64,000 nucleotides of DNA, taken from assembly GCA_965248765.1 (NCBI GenBank), contig CBDFKF010000004.1:1240001-1304000 (forward strand), in the 5' to 3' direction. The DNA comes from CBDFKF01 sp965248765. GTDB taxonomy: Bacteria > Pseudomonadota > Alphaproteobacteria > VGEJ01. The notes beneath the pieces were generated by a model. The model saw only the letters and a program-made list of their open reading frames with translations. It was not told where the DNA came from and made no database searches. The position numbers and the translations under genes were made by a program. This document shows positions 25,730 to 34,488 of this stretch, in pieces. How positions within the stretch are numbered: the first letter of the stretch is position 1; each line of letters starts with the position of its first letter.

Positions 25730-26224
25730 ATGCGCGAGCACTTTCGCATGCTGGCGGGCTACAACGCGTGGGCCAACGCGCGCATCTACGAATGTGTCGC
25801 TGCGCTTCCCGATACGGCCTATCGCGCTGAGCACAAGGCCTTCCTCGGCTCGATCCACGCCACCCTCAATCACCTCCTGCTCACCGACCGCCTGTGGCTT
25901 GAGCGGATGGCGGGCGGGCGGGCTGAGCTGATCCGGCTTGACGGCATCGTGCACGAGGACTTGGGCGAGCTGCACGCGGCGCGCCGGGTCGAGGATGAGC
26001 GACTCATCGCCTTTATCGACGGCATCGACGACCCGGCGTGTGGCAGGATCGTCCGGTATCGCAGCAGCAAGGGCGGCGAGCCGCAGTGGACGCTGGCCGA
26101 GATACTGGCCTCGGTCTTCACCCACCACGCCCATCACCGCGGCCATGTACACCACATGGTCAGCACGACCGGCGCCAAGGCCCCCTCACTCGATCTACCG
26201 ACCTATCTCGAGGCGCCGGGCTGA
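25730..26224 (+). CDS. DinB family metal-dependent protein
   Basis: A 164-residue four-helix DinB-like protein. The family metal-binding histidines are visible in ATLNHLLLTDRLWLERM (first His) and in FTHHAHHRGHVHHM (the final pair). The N-terminal motif MLAGYNAWANARIYE is typical. DinB-superfamily members are usually thiol-dependent transferases or of unknown function; the substrate cannot be inferred. The ATG at 25730 has GGAG close upstream; a longer in-frame start at 25688 would add 14 residues. Monocistronic or first gene before the lipoprotein gene at 26290. Confidence 0.85.
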   Translation: MREHFRMLAGYNAWANARIYECVAALPDTAYRAEHKAFLGSIHATLNHLLLTDRLWLERMAGGRAELIRLDGIVHEDLGELHAARRVEDERLIAFIDGIDDPACGRIVRYRSSKGGEPQWTLAEILASVFTHHAHHRGHVHHMVSTTGAKAPSLDLPTYLEAPG

Positions 26225-26289
26225 GGGTCCCGAGCCTGGCGGGCGCCCATCTCCAGCCTCCGCTCGCCCCGTGCTAGTATCGCCGGCTC

Positions 26290-26916
26290 ATGTGGCGCGT
26301 GCTTCCCCTTTTGCTGCTCACGGCGTGCGCGACCAACCCGGCGACCATCGATCCTGACATGCTCGCCCGCAAGTTCGGCGAGGTCGCGTTCGGCGACGAC
26401 TTCCGCGGGCAAAGCGACCGTCATCGCCTCGCCAAGTGGACCCATGGCTTTGAGGTCGAGGTCCATGGCGGCTCCGACCGCATGCGCCGCTTGCTCGACC
26501 AGCACCTCGCCACCTTGCGCGCGCTGACCGGGCTGCCCGTCGTCCGCGCGCAAGGCGGGGGCAGCATGGTCGTCCACTTCGTCCCGCGCGATGAGTTCGA
26601 GGCGCTGGCGGCGCGCGTCGACGGTGACGGCACCTGGACCGCCGATCTTGATTGTGCGGCCACCTTCGCCCGCCGGCGCGCCGAGTCCTGCCTGCCCGAA
26701 GAGATCTTCCAGAGCTTGGGCCTCGCCCGCGATACCAACGTGCCGCCGCAGCCCAGCATCGTCTCCGAACGCGACCTGTTGATGGCGCTCAGCCCCTACG
26801 ATGAGATGATGGTGCGCGCCCTCTACGATTCGCGCGTGCGCCCCGGCATGACCAAGGCGGAAGCTCTTCCCATCGTCCGCCTGATCTTCGCCGAGTACTT
26901 GGCTGAGTTGCACTGA
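26290..26916 (+). CDS. DUF2927 family lipoprotein
   Basis: A 208-residue predicted lipoprotein: a short hydrophobic leader (MWRVLPLLLLTAC) ends in a lipobox with Cys13 as the lipid-attachment site. The rest fits DUF2927, with a C-terminal SIVSERDLLMALSPYDEMMV and VRPGMTKAEALPIVR pattern and EEIFQSLGLARDTN before it. The domain resembles metallopeptidase-like folds in outline but lacks an obvious HExxH, and its role is unknown. Exported and anchored to a membrane. The ATG at 26290 is the only start compatible with the leader. Confidence 0.85.
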   Translation: MWRVLPLLLLTACATNPATIDPDMLARKFGEVAFGDDFRGQSDRHRLAKWTHGFEVEVHGGSDRMRRLLDQHLATLRALTGLPVVRAQGGGSMVVHFVPRDEFEALAARVDGDGTWTADLDCAATFARRRAESCLPEEIFQSLGLARDTNVPPQPSIVSERDLLMALSPYDEMMVRALYDSRVRPGMTKAEALPIVRLIFAEYLAELH

Positions 26917-26963
26917 CGGCCGGCCGCTATCAGATTGCGTTCAGAATCAGCGGGAGGAAGAGT

Positions 26964-27866
26964 ATGGTCAAGATCGAATGCGTCGTCGAATCGCATAATG
27001 CGTTGGGCGAGGGGCCGCTGTGGGACCCGGTTGACGGCCTGCTCTACTGGGTCGACATGATCGAAAAACAGGTCTGGTCGTACAGCCCGGGCACCGGCAA
27101 GACCAAGACCTGGTCGCTGCCCAAGGAGGTCGGCGCGTTCGCGTTGCGGGAACAGGGCGGCGCCGTCATCACCATGCACGACGGATTTTACTTCTTCGAT
27201 CTTGAGAGCGGCGAGACCGAGCTGGTCGCGGCGGCCGATGCGGATCAGCCGCGCTCGATGTTCAACGACGGCAAGGCGGATCGGCGCGGCCGGTTCTTCG
27301 CCGGCGGCGAGGACCGACTCTCGGCCGATCCGATCTGCGCCCTGTGGCGGCTCGATCCCGACCTATCGCTTCATGAGCTTGAGCGCGGCATCATCTGCAA
27401 CAACGGCCCGTGCTGGAGCCCCGATAACAAGACCTTCTACCATACCGATACCTTCAAGCAGGAGATGTACGCCTACGACTACGACATCGATACCGGCGCG
27501 ATCAGCAATAAGCGGCTGTTCAAGACGTGGCACGATCAGCCCGGCATCCCCGATGGCTCGACCATCGATGAGGAAGGCTTTCTGTGGAACGCGGAGATCG
27601 TCACCGGCCAACTCGTGCGCTACGCACCCGGCGGCACGGTCGACCGGCGTGTCGAGGTGCCGACGCGCACCATCACCAGCGTCATGTTCGGCGGCGAGAA
27701 TCTCGATGTGCTCTACACCACCTCGATCGGCCGCACTGATTTTTTCGGGCCGGAGGCGCTCAAGATATTCGGCGAGGCGGCGAAGCCGCAGCCACACGGC
27801 GGCGGCATCCTGGAGGTTACCGGTCTCGGCGTCCGCGGTTTGCCCGAGCACCGCTTTGCCGGCTGA
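26964..27866 (+). CDS. SMP-30/gluconolactonase family protein
   Basis: A 300-residue six-bladed beta-propeller of the regucalcin/gluconolactonase family. The divalent-metal ligands align: Glu16 (LGEGPLW), Asn147 (CNNGPCWSPD) and Asp197 (GIPDGSTID), with Asn101 (FNDGKAD) in the substrate-binding position. Members hydrolyse sugar lactones to aldonic acids. Here it could open a lactone made by one of the GMC or sugar dehydrogenases, but no sugar operon is adjacent. No signal peptide, so cytoplasmic. The ATG at 26964 is preceded by GGGAGGAAG. Confidence 0.9.
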   Translation: MVKIECVVESHNALGEGPLWDPVDGLLYWVDMIEKQVWSYSPGTGKTKTWSLPKEVGAFALREQGGAVITMHDGFYFFDLESGETELVAAADADQPRSMFNDGKADRRGRFFAGGEDRLSADPICALWRLDPDLSLHELERGIICNNGPCWSPDNKTFYHTDTFKQEMYAYDYDIDTGAISNKRLFKTWHDQPGIPDGSTIDEEGFLWNAEIVTGQLVRYAPGGTVDRRVEVPTRTITSVMFGGENLDVLYTTSIGRTDFFGPEALKIFGEAAKPQPHGGGILEVTGLGVRGLPEHRFAG

Positions 27867-27945
27867 CCAAGTGCCCGACCTGCGCTCCATGGACCCCACC
27901 GGCGCCGAGGTGCTTAGATAGCAGCACGCATCATGTGAGGGGTTC

Positions 27946-28146
27946 ATGAAGTACTTATTGACTGCGGCAGGGGCGGCGTTGTTCGGCCTATCCCTACTGG
28001 GCCAGGCGCCACCATCGCCTGTGGCCACGATCGCCCCGCCCGCTATCGAGGTTGCGGTGGCCAATGCCTGGACGCGCGGCAAGGGCAACTCGCTTACCCA
28101 CCTCGACCTCACGTGCAGGAGCATGCCCGGCCAGCGCTGCGGCTAG
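27946..28146 (+). CDS. Possible small exported protein, unknown
   Basis: A 66-residue frame starts at ATG 27946 with GAGGGG about 6 bp upstream. It has a clear signal-peptide pattern (MKYLLTAAGAALFGLSLLGQA) followed by a short Pro/Ala-rich and then polar tail with two cysteines (LTCRSMPGQRCG). No known family is recognised. The good leader and ribosome-binding site support it, but it is short and has no conserved neighbour, so it may be a remnant. Confidence 0.4.
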   Translation: MKYLLTAAGAALFGLSLLGQAPPSPVATIAPPAIEVAVANAWTRGKGNSLTHLDLTCRSMPGQRCG

Positions 28147-28254
28147 GGTCCACGGCGCTTCGCCAGAGCTGCACCACTGATCCACGCGCCCGGCCGTGCC
28201 TCGTTCGCGGCTGATCAGCGCTAAGGTGGGCACCGAGCAACAGAGGAGGCCGGG

Positions 28255-29229
28255 ATGGCCGATCTGCACGAAGAGGCGATCGTCTTCGATGGGCTGATCG
28301 TCGCTAATTGGAGCCGGGCGGTGTTCGAGGACATGCGCCGGGGCGGGGTGACCGCTGCCAACTGCACCTGTTCGATCTGGGAGGGGTTCCAGCCAACCAT
28401 CGACAACATCGCCCAGTGGAAGCGCTGGTTCGTTGACCACGATGACGTGCTGCTCCAGGTCCGCACGACCGCCGACATCGCCCGGGCCAAGCGCGCCGGC
28501 AAAACCGGCATCGTGCTCGGCTTCCAGAACACCTCGGCCTTCGAGGACCAGCTCGGCTACGTCCAGATCTTCAAAGAGCTCGGCGTCGGCATCGTCCAGA
28601 TGACCTACAACACCCAAAACTTGGTCGGCGCCGGGTGCTACGAGACCACGGATCCTGGTCTCTCGGATTTCGGCCGCGAGGTCGTGGCCGAGATGAACCG
28701 GGTCGGTATCCTATGCGATCTCTCGCACGTCGGCCCCCAGACCTCCGAAGACACGATCCGCACCTCGGACCAGCCGGTTTGCTACTCTCATTGCCTGCCG
28801 TCGGGGCTAAAGGAGCATCCCCGCAACAAATCAGATGCACAGCTCAAGTTCATCGCCGACCACGGCGGCTTCATCGGCGTCACCATGTTTCCGGCCTTCC
28901 TCCGCGCCGGCACCGCGGCCACGGTGGATGACTACGTCGAGGCCATCGATTACGTGATCGACATCGCCGGCGAGGACTGCATCGGCATCGGCACCGACGC
29001 GACCCAAGGCCACGGGCCTGAGTTCTTCGAGTGGATATGCCATGACAAGGGCACCGCCCGCCGGCTGGTGGATTTCGGCGAGGTCATCAACCCGGAAGGG
29101 ATGCGCACCATCGGCGAGTTCCCCAATCTGACCGCGGCGATGGTGCGTGCTGGTTGGCCCGAGCCCAAGATCCGCAAGGTCATGGGCGAAAACTGGGTCC
29201 GTGTGCTGCGCGAGGTCTGGGGCGCCTGA
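28255..29229 (+). CDS. Membrane dipeptidase (M19)-like protein, atypical metal site
   Basis: A 324-residue TIM-barrel protein of the peptidase M19 (renal dipeptidase) family. The later metal histidines are recognisable in LCDLSHVGPQT and VCYSHCLPSG, and GIGTDATQGH carries the late Asp. The N-terminal HxD dyad that binds the first zinc in classical members is not present: the corresponding stretch reads FDGLIVANW. It may therefore hold one metal or use another residue, and may act on something other than dipeptides. The start at ATG 28255 has AGAGGAGG upstream. Cytoplasmic. It precedes the hydrolase/channel chimera by about 150 bp. Confidence 0.8.
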   Translation: MADLHEEAIVFDGLIVANWSRAVFEDMRRGGVTAANCTCSIWEGFQPTIDNIAQWKRWFVDHDDVLLQVRTTADIARAKRAGKTGIVLGFQNTSAFEDQLGYVQIFKELGVGIVQMTYNTQNLVGAGCYETTDPGLSDFGREVVAEMNRVGILCDLSHVGPQTSEDTIRTSDQPVCYSHCLPSGLKEHPRNKSDAQLKFIADHGGFIGVTMFPAFLRAGTAATVDDYVEAIDYVIDIAGEDCIGIGTDATQGHGPEFFEWICHDKGTARRLVDFGEVINPEGMRTIGEFPNLTAAMVRAGWPEPKIRKVMGENWVRVLREVWGA

Positions 29230-29383
29230 GAGTGGCCGCCGATGCGGCGCTCCGCCCGCTCTCCGCGAGGCGAGTGCGCTGGTTCGCCACGCCAACCGGC
29301 AACGACCCGTGGTAGCCTTACCCATCAGCACCGCCAAGTGCCATTCCGCCCCGCTCGATATCGTAATCCTCTGGGGGGCCAAG

Positions 29384-31942
29384 TTGAGCGCGCTACCAAA
29401 GACGCGATATGCCCGCAGCGGCGATGTTCACGTCGCCTACCAAGTCTTCGGCGAGGGTCCGATCGATCTCGTGTTCGTGCCGGGCTTTGTCTCCCATATA
29501 GAGAACTACTGGGACGAGCCGAACTTCGCCCGCTGGCTCCACCGGCTCGCCAGCTTTGCGCGCGTGATCATGTTCGACAAGCGCGGGACGGGTCTTTCCG
29601 ATCACGTCAGCGAGCTGCCGAGCATGGACCAGCGTATGGACGATGTGCGCGCCGTCATGGACGCGGTCGACATTGATAGCGCCGCCATCATGGGAATATC
29701 GGAGGGAGGCTCACTTGCTTCCGTGTTCGCAGCCCACCATCCGGCGCGCTGCCGGGCGCTGGTGCTCTACGGCGCGTTTGCCCGCTTCACATCGTGGTAC
29801 CCGACCGAGGAATCGCTGGAGCAGCTTTTTCAATATATTGAAAGCGGCTGGGGCAGTGGCGCGAGCATTCCCTTTTTTGCGCTGAGCAAGGCTGACGATC
29901 CTGCGTTCACCGAGTGGTGGGGCAAGTTCGAGCGGCTCGGGGCCAACCCCGGCGCGGCGATCGCGCTCATGCGGATGAACAGCCAGATCGATATCGCCGA
30001 CATCCTGCCGACCATTCACACGCCGACCCTGGTCATTCATCGCACCGACGACGTCACCATCGATGTGGAGGCGGGCCGGTTGCTCGCCGAGCAAATCCCC
30101 AACAGTCGCTATGTCGAGCACCCGGGCGCCGACCATATCCCGTGGGTCGGCGACTACGTCGATGCCATGTCCGACGAGATCGAGGTTTTTCTCACTGGCC
30201 ACAAGTCGGCGCCGGCGATCGACCGCGTCCTCGCGACGGTCCTGTTCACGGATATCGTTGATTCGACTGCGCGCGCCGAGGCCCTCGGCGACAAAGCCTG
30301 GCGCGATGTTGCCGATGCGCACGACAAGGCGGTCCGCGCTGAGCTTGCGCGCTTCCGCGGCAATGAGGTCAAGGCCCTCGGCGATGGCTTCCTCGCCAAC
30401 GCGATGTTCGGTCTGTGCGCGTGGATGGACGAGCTCGGGCTCAACCGCGATGCCCACAAGCTCTCGCTCATCTTCTCGACACTGGTCGCCGCGGTCATCC
30501 TCGGCTGGCTTACCATCACGTACCGCGCTGATGTGGCGGGCGCGATCCTCGGCGCCGGTGAGCCCGGCCGGCAACCGTTTTGGCGCCGCCTGCTGGCGAG
30601 CACGTGGCACGTCGTCATGATCCTCTATCTGATGGCGGCGTGGATGGTCAGCTTCGTACGGCTGACGCTCGACCTGCCTGCGGCCTACGGTCTGATCTCG
30701 GCGCCGCTCGTCATCCTCGTCGGCGCCATGGTCGTTTATGCGATAGCTCTGGTGATCATCGATCGGATCTATGAACGCCGGGCCCGCCGCTTCCGCGCGC
30801 GCCAGCCGAGTCGCATCGAGGCGGACGACGACGCACCGCTCGCCGAGCTCGAGGAGATGGTCGTGCACCATCGCGATGCCGCGCCCACCTATCGGCCGGT
30901 GTTCAAGGCGCTATGGGAGCATGGCGCCGCCGTCATCGTCGCCCTGATCGCCATCGGCGAGCTGTTCCGCGCCTGGGGCGTCGATGTTGGCGCCGAGGGC
31001 AATCCGGTCACCGCGGCGCTCGATACGCTCGCCATCATCTTCCTCGCCTATATCGGCTACAAGGCGGTCAACATCTACATCGATCGCAAGATTGCCGATG
31101 AGGGCGATGAGGCCGATGCGGTGCCCGGCGAGCCCGGTGAGGAAATGTCGGGGGCGGGCGCGAGCCGGATCGCCACGCTGCTGCCGCTCTTCCGCAACTT
31201 CCTCGTGTTCACGATCTTCATTATCGCCGGCATGATCGTCGCCTCGCAGTTGGGCGTCGACGTCGCGCCGCTGTTCGCGGGCGCCGGCGTCGTCGGGCTG
31301 GCGATCGGCTTCGGGGCGCAGACCTTGATCCGCGATATCTTCTCAGGCGCCTTCTTCCTGCTCGACGATGCCTTCCGCAAGGGCGAGTACATCGACCTTG
31401 GCAACGTCCGCGGCACCGTGGAGAAGATCTCGATGCGCTCGTTTCAGCTCCGCCATCACAACGGGCCGGTGCACACCATCCCGTTCGGCGAGATCCACCA
31501 GCTCACCAACTTCTCGCGCGACTGGGTCCTGATGAAGCTGCCGCTGCGCGTAACTTACGACACCGATGTTGAGCGGGTGCGCAAGCTCATCAAAAAGCTC
31601 GGTCAGCAGCTCCTGGAGCACCCCGATGTTGGCAAGAACTTCCTCCAACCGCTGAAGTCCCAAGGCGTGTTCCGGATGGAGGACTCGGCGATGATCATCC
31701 GCATCAAGTTCATGACCCGACCGGGCGATCAGTTCACCACCCGCAAGGTGGTCTACGCCGCCATCCGCGAGCTGTTTGAGCGCGAGGGCATCCGCTTCGC
31801 CCACCGCGAGGTCACCGTGCGCCTCGCCGAGGACCAGCGCGACAAGGAGCTCACCGACCGCGAGCGCAAGGCGATCACCGCGGCCGCCCGCGCCGTCGAC
31901 GACGAGGCCAAGCCTGCCGCGTCCCCCGCCGACGCGCTCTAG
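29384..31942 (+). CDS. Chimera: alpha/beta hydrolase - truncated class III cyclase - MscS channel
   Basis: One uninterrupted 852-codon frame from TTG 29384 (GGGGGG six bases upstream; homologues start SALP.TRYARSGDVH). Residues 1-270 are an alpha/beta hydrolase with nucleophile Ser106 (GISEGGSLA) and a late His (GADHIPWV). Residues 280-338 begin a class III nucleotide cyclase with metal Asp290 (LFTDIVDST) and GDG at 333-335, and stop abruptly at GDGFLA. From residue 339 the protein is a mechanosensitive channel of the MscS family with several membrane helices and the pore/beta segment GLAIGFGAQTLIRDIFSGAF near residue 635. The cyclase lacks its second half, so cyclase activity is unlikely. 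This is a deletion fusion, a natural fusion or a join error. Confidence 0.8.
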   Translation: MSALPKTRYARSGDVHVAYQVFGEGPIDLVFVPGFVSHIENYWDEPNFARWLHRLASFARVIMFDKRGTGLSDHVSELPSMDQRMDDVRAVMDAVDIDSAAIMGISEGGSLASVFAAHHPARCRALVLYGAFARFTSWYPTEESLEQLFQYIESGWGSGASIPFFALSKADDPAFTEWWGKFERLGANPGAAIALMRMNSQIDIADILPTIHTPTLVIHRTDDVTIDVEAGRLLAEQIPNSRYVEHPGADHIPWVGDYVDAMSDEIEVFLTGHKSAPAIDRVLATVLFTDIVDSTARAEALGDKAWRDVADAHDKAVRAELARFRGNEVKALGDGFLANAMFGLCAWMDELGLNRDAHKLSLIFSTLVAAVILGWLTITYRADVAGAILGAGEPGRQPFWRRLLASTWHVVMILYLMAAWMVSFVRLTLDLPAAYGLISAPLVILVGAMVVYAIALVIIDRIYERRARRFRARQPSRIEADDDAPLAELEEMVVHHRDAAPTYRPVFKALWEHGAAVIVALIAIGELFRAWGVDVGAEGNPVTAALDTLAIIFLAYIGYKAVNIYIDRKIADEGDEADAVPGEPGEEMSGAGASRIATLLPLFRNFLVFTIFIIAGMIVASQLGVDVAPLFAGAGVVGLAIGFGAQTLIRDIFSGAFFLLDDAFRKGEYIDLGNVRGTVEKISMRSFQLRHHNGPVHTIPFGEIHQLTNFSRDWVLMKLPLRVTYDTDVERVRKLIKKLGQQLLEHPDVGKNFLQPLKSQGVFRMEDSAMIIRIKFMTRPGDQFTTRKVVYAAIRELFEREGIRFAHREVTVRLAEDQRDKELTDRERKAITAAARAVDDEAKPAASPADAL

Positions 31943-31980
31943 GCTCTACCCGGGGCAACCAAAGCGGCGCCGTTGCCTGA

Positions 31981-32334
31981 TCACCCCCGCAGCAAGGACC
32001 TGATCAACGCCGACGGCCTGACCTCGATCGGACCCAAACCGAGCAGTTTGGAAAGGAGCCCCGGGCGCACGCCCGCACCGAGCGCCGCGACCGTGGCGCG
32101 CGCCAGGTTGATCTGCAACCGCAAGTCTGCGAGACGCAGCAGGTCGTCAGCGCGCGCTATGGCTCTTGCTCTCTGGGTCCCGCGCGCACTCCCTCGCAAC
32201 GCCGAGAACCCGGCCCGAAGCCCCGGCACGTCAACGGTGATCGTGCCTTTGTCGGCCGTGATCAGAAACGTGTTGTTGCCGAGTTGGGCCTGCACCTCGC
32301 CGACAACCTCGAGCGGGGTGCGGCGGGCTGTCAT
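31981..32334 (-). CDS. Unknown protein, 117 residues
   Basis: Starts at ATG 32334, which overlaps the stop of the preceding small gene as ATGA, so the two are translationally coupled. The protein has a beta-rich N-terminal half (VVGEVQAQLGNNTFLITADK, then GTITVDVPG) and a helical Arg/Leu-rich C-terminal half (ARADDLLRLADLRLQINLA). It has no signal peptide or membrane segment and no metal motif. I do not recognise the family. The strict coupling with its 67-residue partner suggests they form a complex. Confidence 0.6.
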   Translation of the reverse strand: MTARRTPLEVVGEVQAQLGNNTFLITADKGTITVDVPGLRAGFSALRGSARGTQRARAIARADDLLRLADLRLQINLARATVAALGAGVRPGLLSKLLGLGPIEVRPSALIRSLLRG

Positions 32335-32534
32335 CCCGCGACGTCCTCGCCGGCCCGGACGCTGAGAGCGCCATGGACTTTCCACACGGCGTAGTCGGGC
32401 TTCGTTCCGGAGGACATCGGGACATGGATCTCCAGATTATCGAAGGAATACGTGATCTCGGCCTTGCGGCCGGTCAACAGGTCGTACAGAACGATGGCAA
32501 AATCGGGCCAAGACGTCGTATCGGGGTCGCTCAT
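32331..32534 (-). CDS. Unknown small protein, 67 residues
   Basis: A compact acidic protein beginning at ATG 32534 (AGGAGA a few bases upstream). It contains WPDFAIVLYDLLTGRKAEIT and DNLEIHVPMSSGT; the pattern suggests an alpha helix followed by beta strands. It is the first gene of a two-gene unit with the 117-residue protein downstream (ATGA overlap). There is no recognised domain. Transcribed in the same direction as, and 36 bp downstream of, the methyltransferase at 32571-33419, so all three may share a transcript. Confidence 0.6.
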   Translation of the reverse strand: MSDPDTTSWPDFAIVLYDLLTGRKAEITYSFDNLEIHVPMSSGTKPDYAVWKVHGALSVRAGEDVAG

Positions 32535-32570
32535 GCCGGCTCTCCTTCGCTTGCTCGGTGACGAATGTGC

Positions 32571-33419
32571 CTAACCTAACCGCAACCGCCCCATGTTAGC
32601 TCGGATACGCGTCACCGCCTCTGCCGCGAACAGCTCTCGACGTAGGAGACCCTCCTCGATCCCGCCAACGCTCGCGTGCCGCTGGGCCAGCATCTCCGAG
32701 AACTCGGCCTCGCCAAGCACGGCGCGCAACTCGTTGGCGCGCTCCTCTGTCTCGCTGATCAGGCGTTGGGCACTCCTCGCATACTGCGCGGTCAAGTCCG
32801 CATGTTCGATGATGTCCCACCCGGCCTCGCGCAGCATCGTCGAATAGCCGATCCTTGCCTCCACGAACGGCGGCCCGAACTCTACCGCCTGATCGTGTTG
32901 GCTCGGAGACAGGTCCGGAGCGATCGTCACGACCGTGAACACCATTCTGCCTTCACGCCGAATCACCTGCCTGCACGCGTTCAGGACCGTGCGTTTGGCC
33001 TCCAGGCAACACAGGACATCTGAATGGCTAATGGCGTCAAACGAGCCGGCCTTGAACGGCAAGGCTCCGCCGTCGGCCACGGCGACCCAGCAGTCGCCCG
33101 GCAGCTCATCGGCGCCGGCCCGCCCTGCGGCAATGCGCATCCCCTCCTCGGGAATGTCCACCAACGTCACATCGCAGCCGCTGGTGCGGGCCAAATAGAG
33201 GCCGGGCCATCCGGCACCGCCGCCGACGTCCAGCAGGCGCTTGCCCGGCCCGAGCTCCAAAAGCTCCGCGACCCGTCCGGCCTCGCCCCGCGTCGTCCAG
33301 CTCGTGCCCCCATAATCGCAGCCGCAGACGGCGCGCTCGATATCGAGCATCACCCGTGATTGAGAGACCCGATACAGCGCGGCAAAGTGCGCCCTCAGAT
33401 CCTGCTGGTCGGCCGACAC
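32571..33419 (-). CDS. Class I SAM-dependent methyltransferase
   Basis: A 282-residue methyltransferase with motif I RLLDVGGGAGWPGLYLA near residue 60, acidic strand-2 end VTLVDIPEEG, and SFDAISHSDVLCCL as motif IV. The C-terminal half is helical (ISETEERANELRAVLGEAEF). It resembles small-molecule or quinone/sterol-type methyltransferases, but the substrate is unknown. Two cysteines follow the predicted catalytic strand. Start ATG 33419; no signal peptide. It is divergent from the SDR gene at 33644 across a 224-bp gap that shows no further gene. The two small unknown genes lie downstream on the same strand. Confidence 0.83.
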   Translation of the reverse strand: MSADQQDLRAHFAALYRVSQSRVMLDIERAVCGCDYGGTSWTTRGEAGRVAELLELGPGKRLLDVGGGAGWPGLYLARTSGCDVTLVDIPEEGMRIAAGRAGADELPGDCWVAVADGGALPFKAGSFDAISHSDVLCCLEAKRTVLNACRQVIRREGRMVFTVVTIAPDLSPSQHDQAVEFGPPFVEARIGYSTMLREAGWDIIEHADLTAQYARSAQRLISETEERANELRAVLGEAEFSEMLAQRHASVGGIEEGLLRRELFAAEAVTRIRANMGRLRLG

Positions 33420-33643
33420 TCAGCTCCCGCCCGGGTGCGAAATCGGGGTCATCATACGGCCGATCATAGCCCCACCGATCACGCGCCGCCCTTTCCACTG
33501 GCGCCTGGTGGGGGCAGCTCGGCTGCCGGCCTTGCTCGCGGGCGGGCGGTTTCGCGGCCCCCAGCCTCAACAAAGCTGCGGGGCCGCGCCCGATCCACAG
33601 TATCCTGAACGGCGTGCTCGGGCGGACGCGTGGGGGATCGGGG

Positions 33644-34360
33644 ATGGAACTGCGCGACAAGGTGGCGGTTGTCACCGGGGCGACCAGCGGCATCGGCAGG
33701 GCGGTGGCGGAGGACCTGCGCGCGGCCGGCATGCGTCTTGTGGTCACCGGCCGGCGCGAGGAGCGGCTGCGCTCGCTGGCAGATGCGCTCGGCGACACCG
33801 CTTTTCTCGCTGGCGATATCGTCGAGCCGGCGCTCGCCGGGCAGCTGATCGAGACCGCGGTCGCGCGTTTTGGCCGCTGCGACGTGGTGATCAACAATGC
33901 CGGCGTGATCGAGGTGGCCGCGGTGGCCGAGATCGACATCGACCGCATGTGCGCCATGGTACGGCTCAACACCGAGGCCGCCTTCCGGCTCGTCTACACC
34001 GCCTGCCAGCACTTCCTCGCCAATGGCGGCGGTCATGTGGTGAGCACGAGCAGCGTGCTCGGGACGATGGTGCGCACACCCTTTGCCGCTTATGCTGGCA
34101 CCAAATACGCGCTTGAGGCGCTATCGGAAGGCTTGCGGCGCGAGCTTGCTGGCACCGGTGTCAGCGTGAGTTGCGTTCAGCCGGGGCTGGTCATGAGCGA
34201 GCTCTACGATTCATGGGAGGTGCATCCCAGCAAGCTGCGCGGCATCGACGAGCCGTTGCAGCCCGAGGACATCGCGCGCTGCGTCCGCTTCATCCTCGAA
34301 CAGCCGGCCCACGTCCGCATCCCGCGCCTGATGGTCCTACCGGCGGAGCAGGAGGCATGA
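33644..34360 (+). CDS. Short-chain dehydrogenase/reductase
   Basis: A 238-residue classical SDR with TGATSGIGRAV (cofactor loop, residues 11-21), NNAGVI, the catalytic Ser in STSSVLG and YAGTK as the Tyr/Lys pair. Arg residues after strand 2 (VTGRREERL) favour NADP(H). It oxidises or reduces an alcohol/ketone of unknown identity. The ATG at 33644 has GGGGGATCGGGG just before it and starts the protein at MELRDKVAVVTG, the usual SDR N-terminus; an in-frame start ten codons earlier is less likely. A palindromic repeat cluster follows, then the EamA transporter gene. Confidence 0.87.
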   Translation: MELRDKVAVVTGATSGIGRAVAEDLRAAGMRLVVTGRREERLRSLADALGDTAFLAGDIVEPALAGQLIETAVARFGRCDVVINNAGVIEVAAVAEIDIDRMCAMVRLNTEAAFRLVYTACQHFLANGGGHVVSTSSVLGTMVRTPFAAYAGTKYALEALSEGLRRELAGTGVSVSCVQPGLVMSELYDSWEVHPSKLRGIDEPLQPEDIARCVRFILEQPAHVRIPRLMVLPAEQEA

Positions 34361-34367
34361 GTCGCAC

Positions 34368-34483
34368 CCTCACCCCGCCCCTCTCCCGCACCGCGGGAGA
34401 GGGGCCCCGCCGAGCTCCAGCCAAACAACCCTCTCTCGCCAGGCGGGAGAGGGAGGGGCCCGCGCGAGCGGGAGGGTGAGGGT
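34368..34483. repeat. Dispersed palindromic intergenic element, copy 4 (double)
   Basis: Two palindromes in tandem: CCCTCTCCCGC with GCGGGAGAGGG, then CTCTCGCCAGGCGGGAGAG, bounded by CACCCTCACCCC at the left and GGGTGAGGGTGCG at the right. The outer arms pair with each other, so the whole unit can fold as a large cruciform. It sits between the SDR and EamA genes. Confidence 0.7.
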
Positions 34484-34488
34484 GCGTC

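Noticed and set aside
29147..29383. Earlier start for the hydrolase-MscS chimera
   Set aside because: The added residues overlap the M19-like gene out of frame and lack similarity. The TTG at 29384 has a strong ribosome-binding site and matches homologue N-termini.
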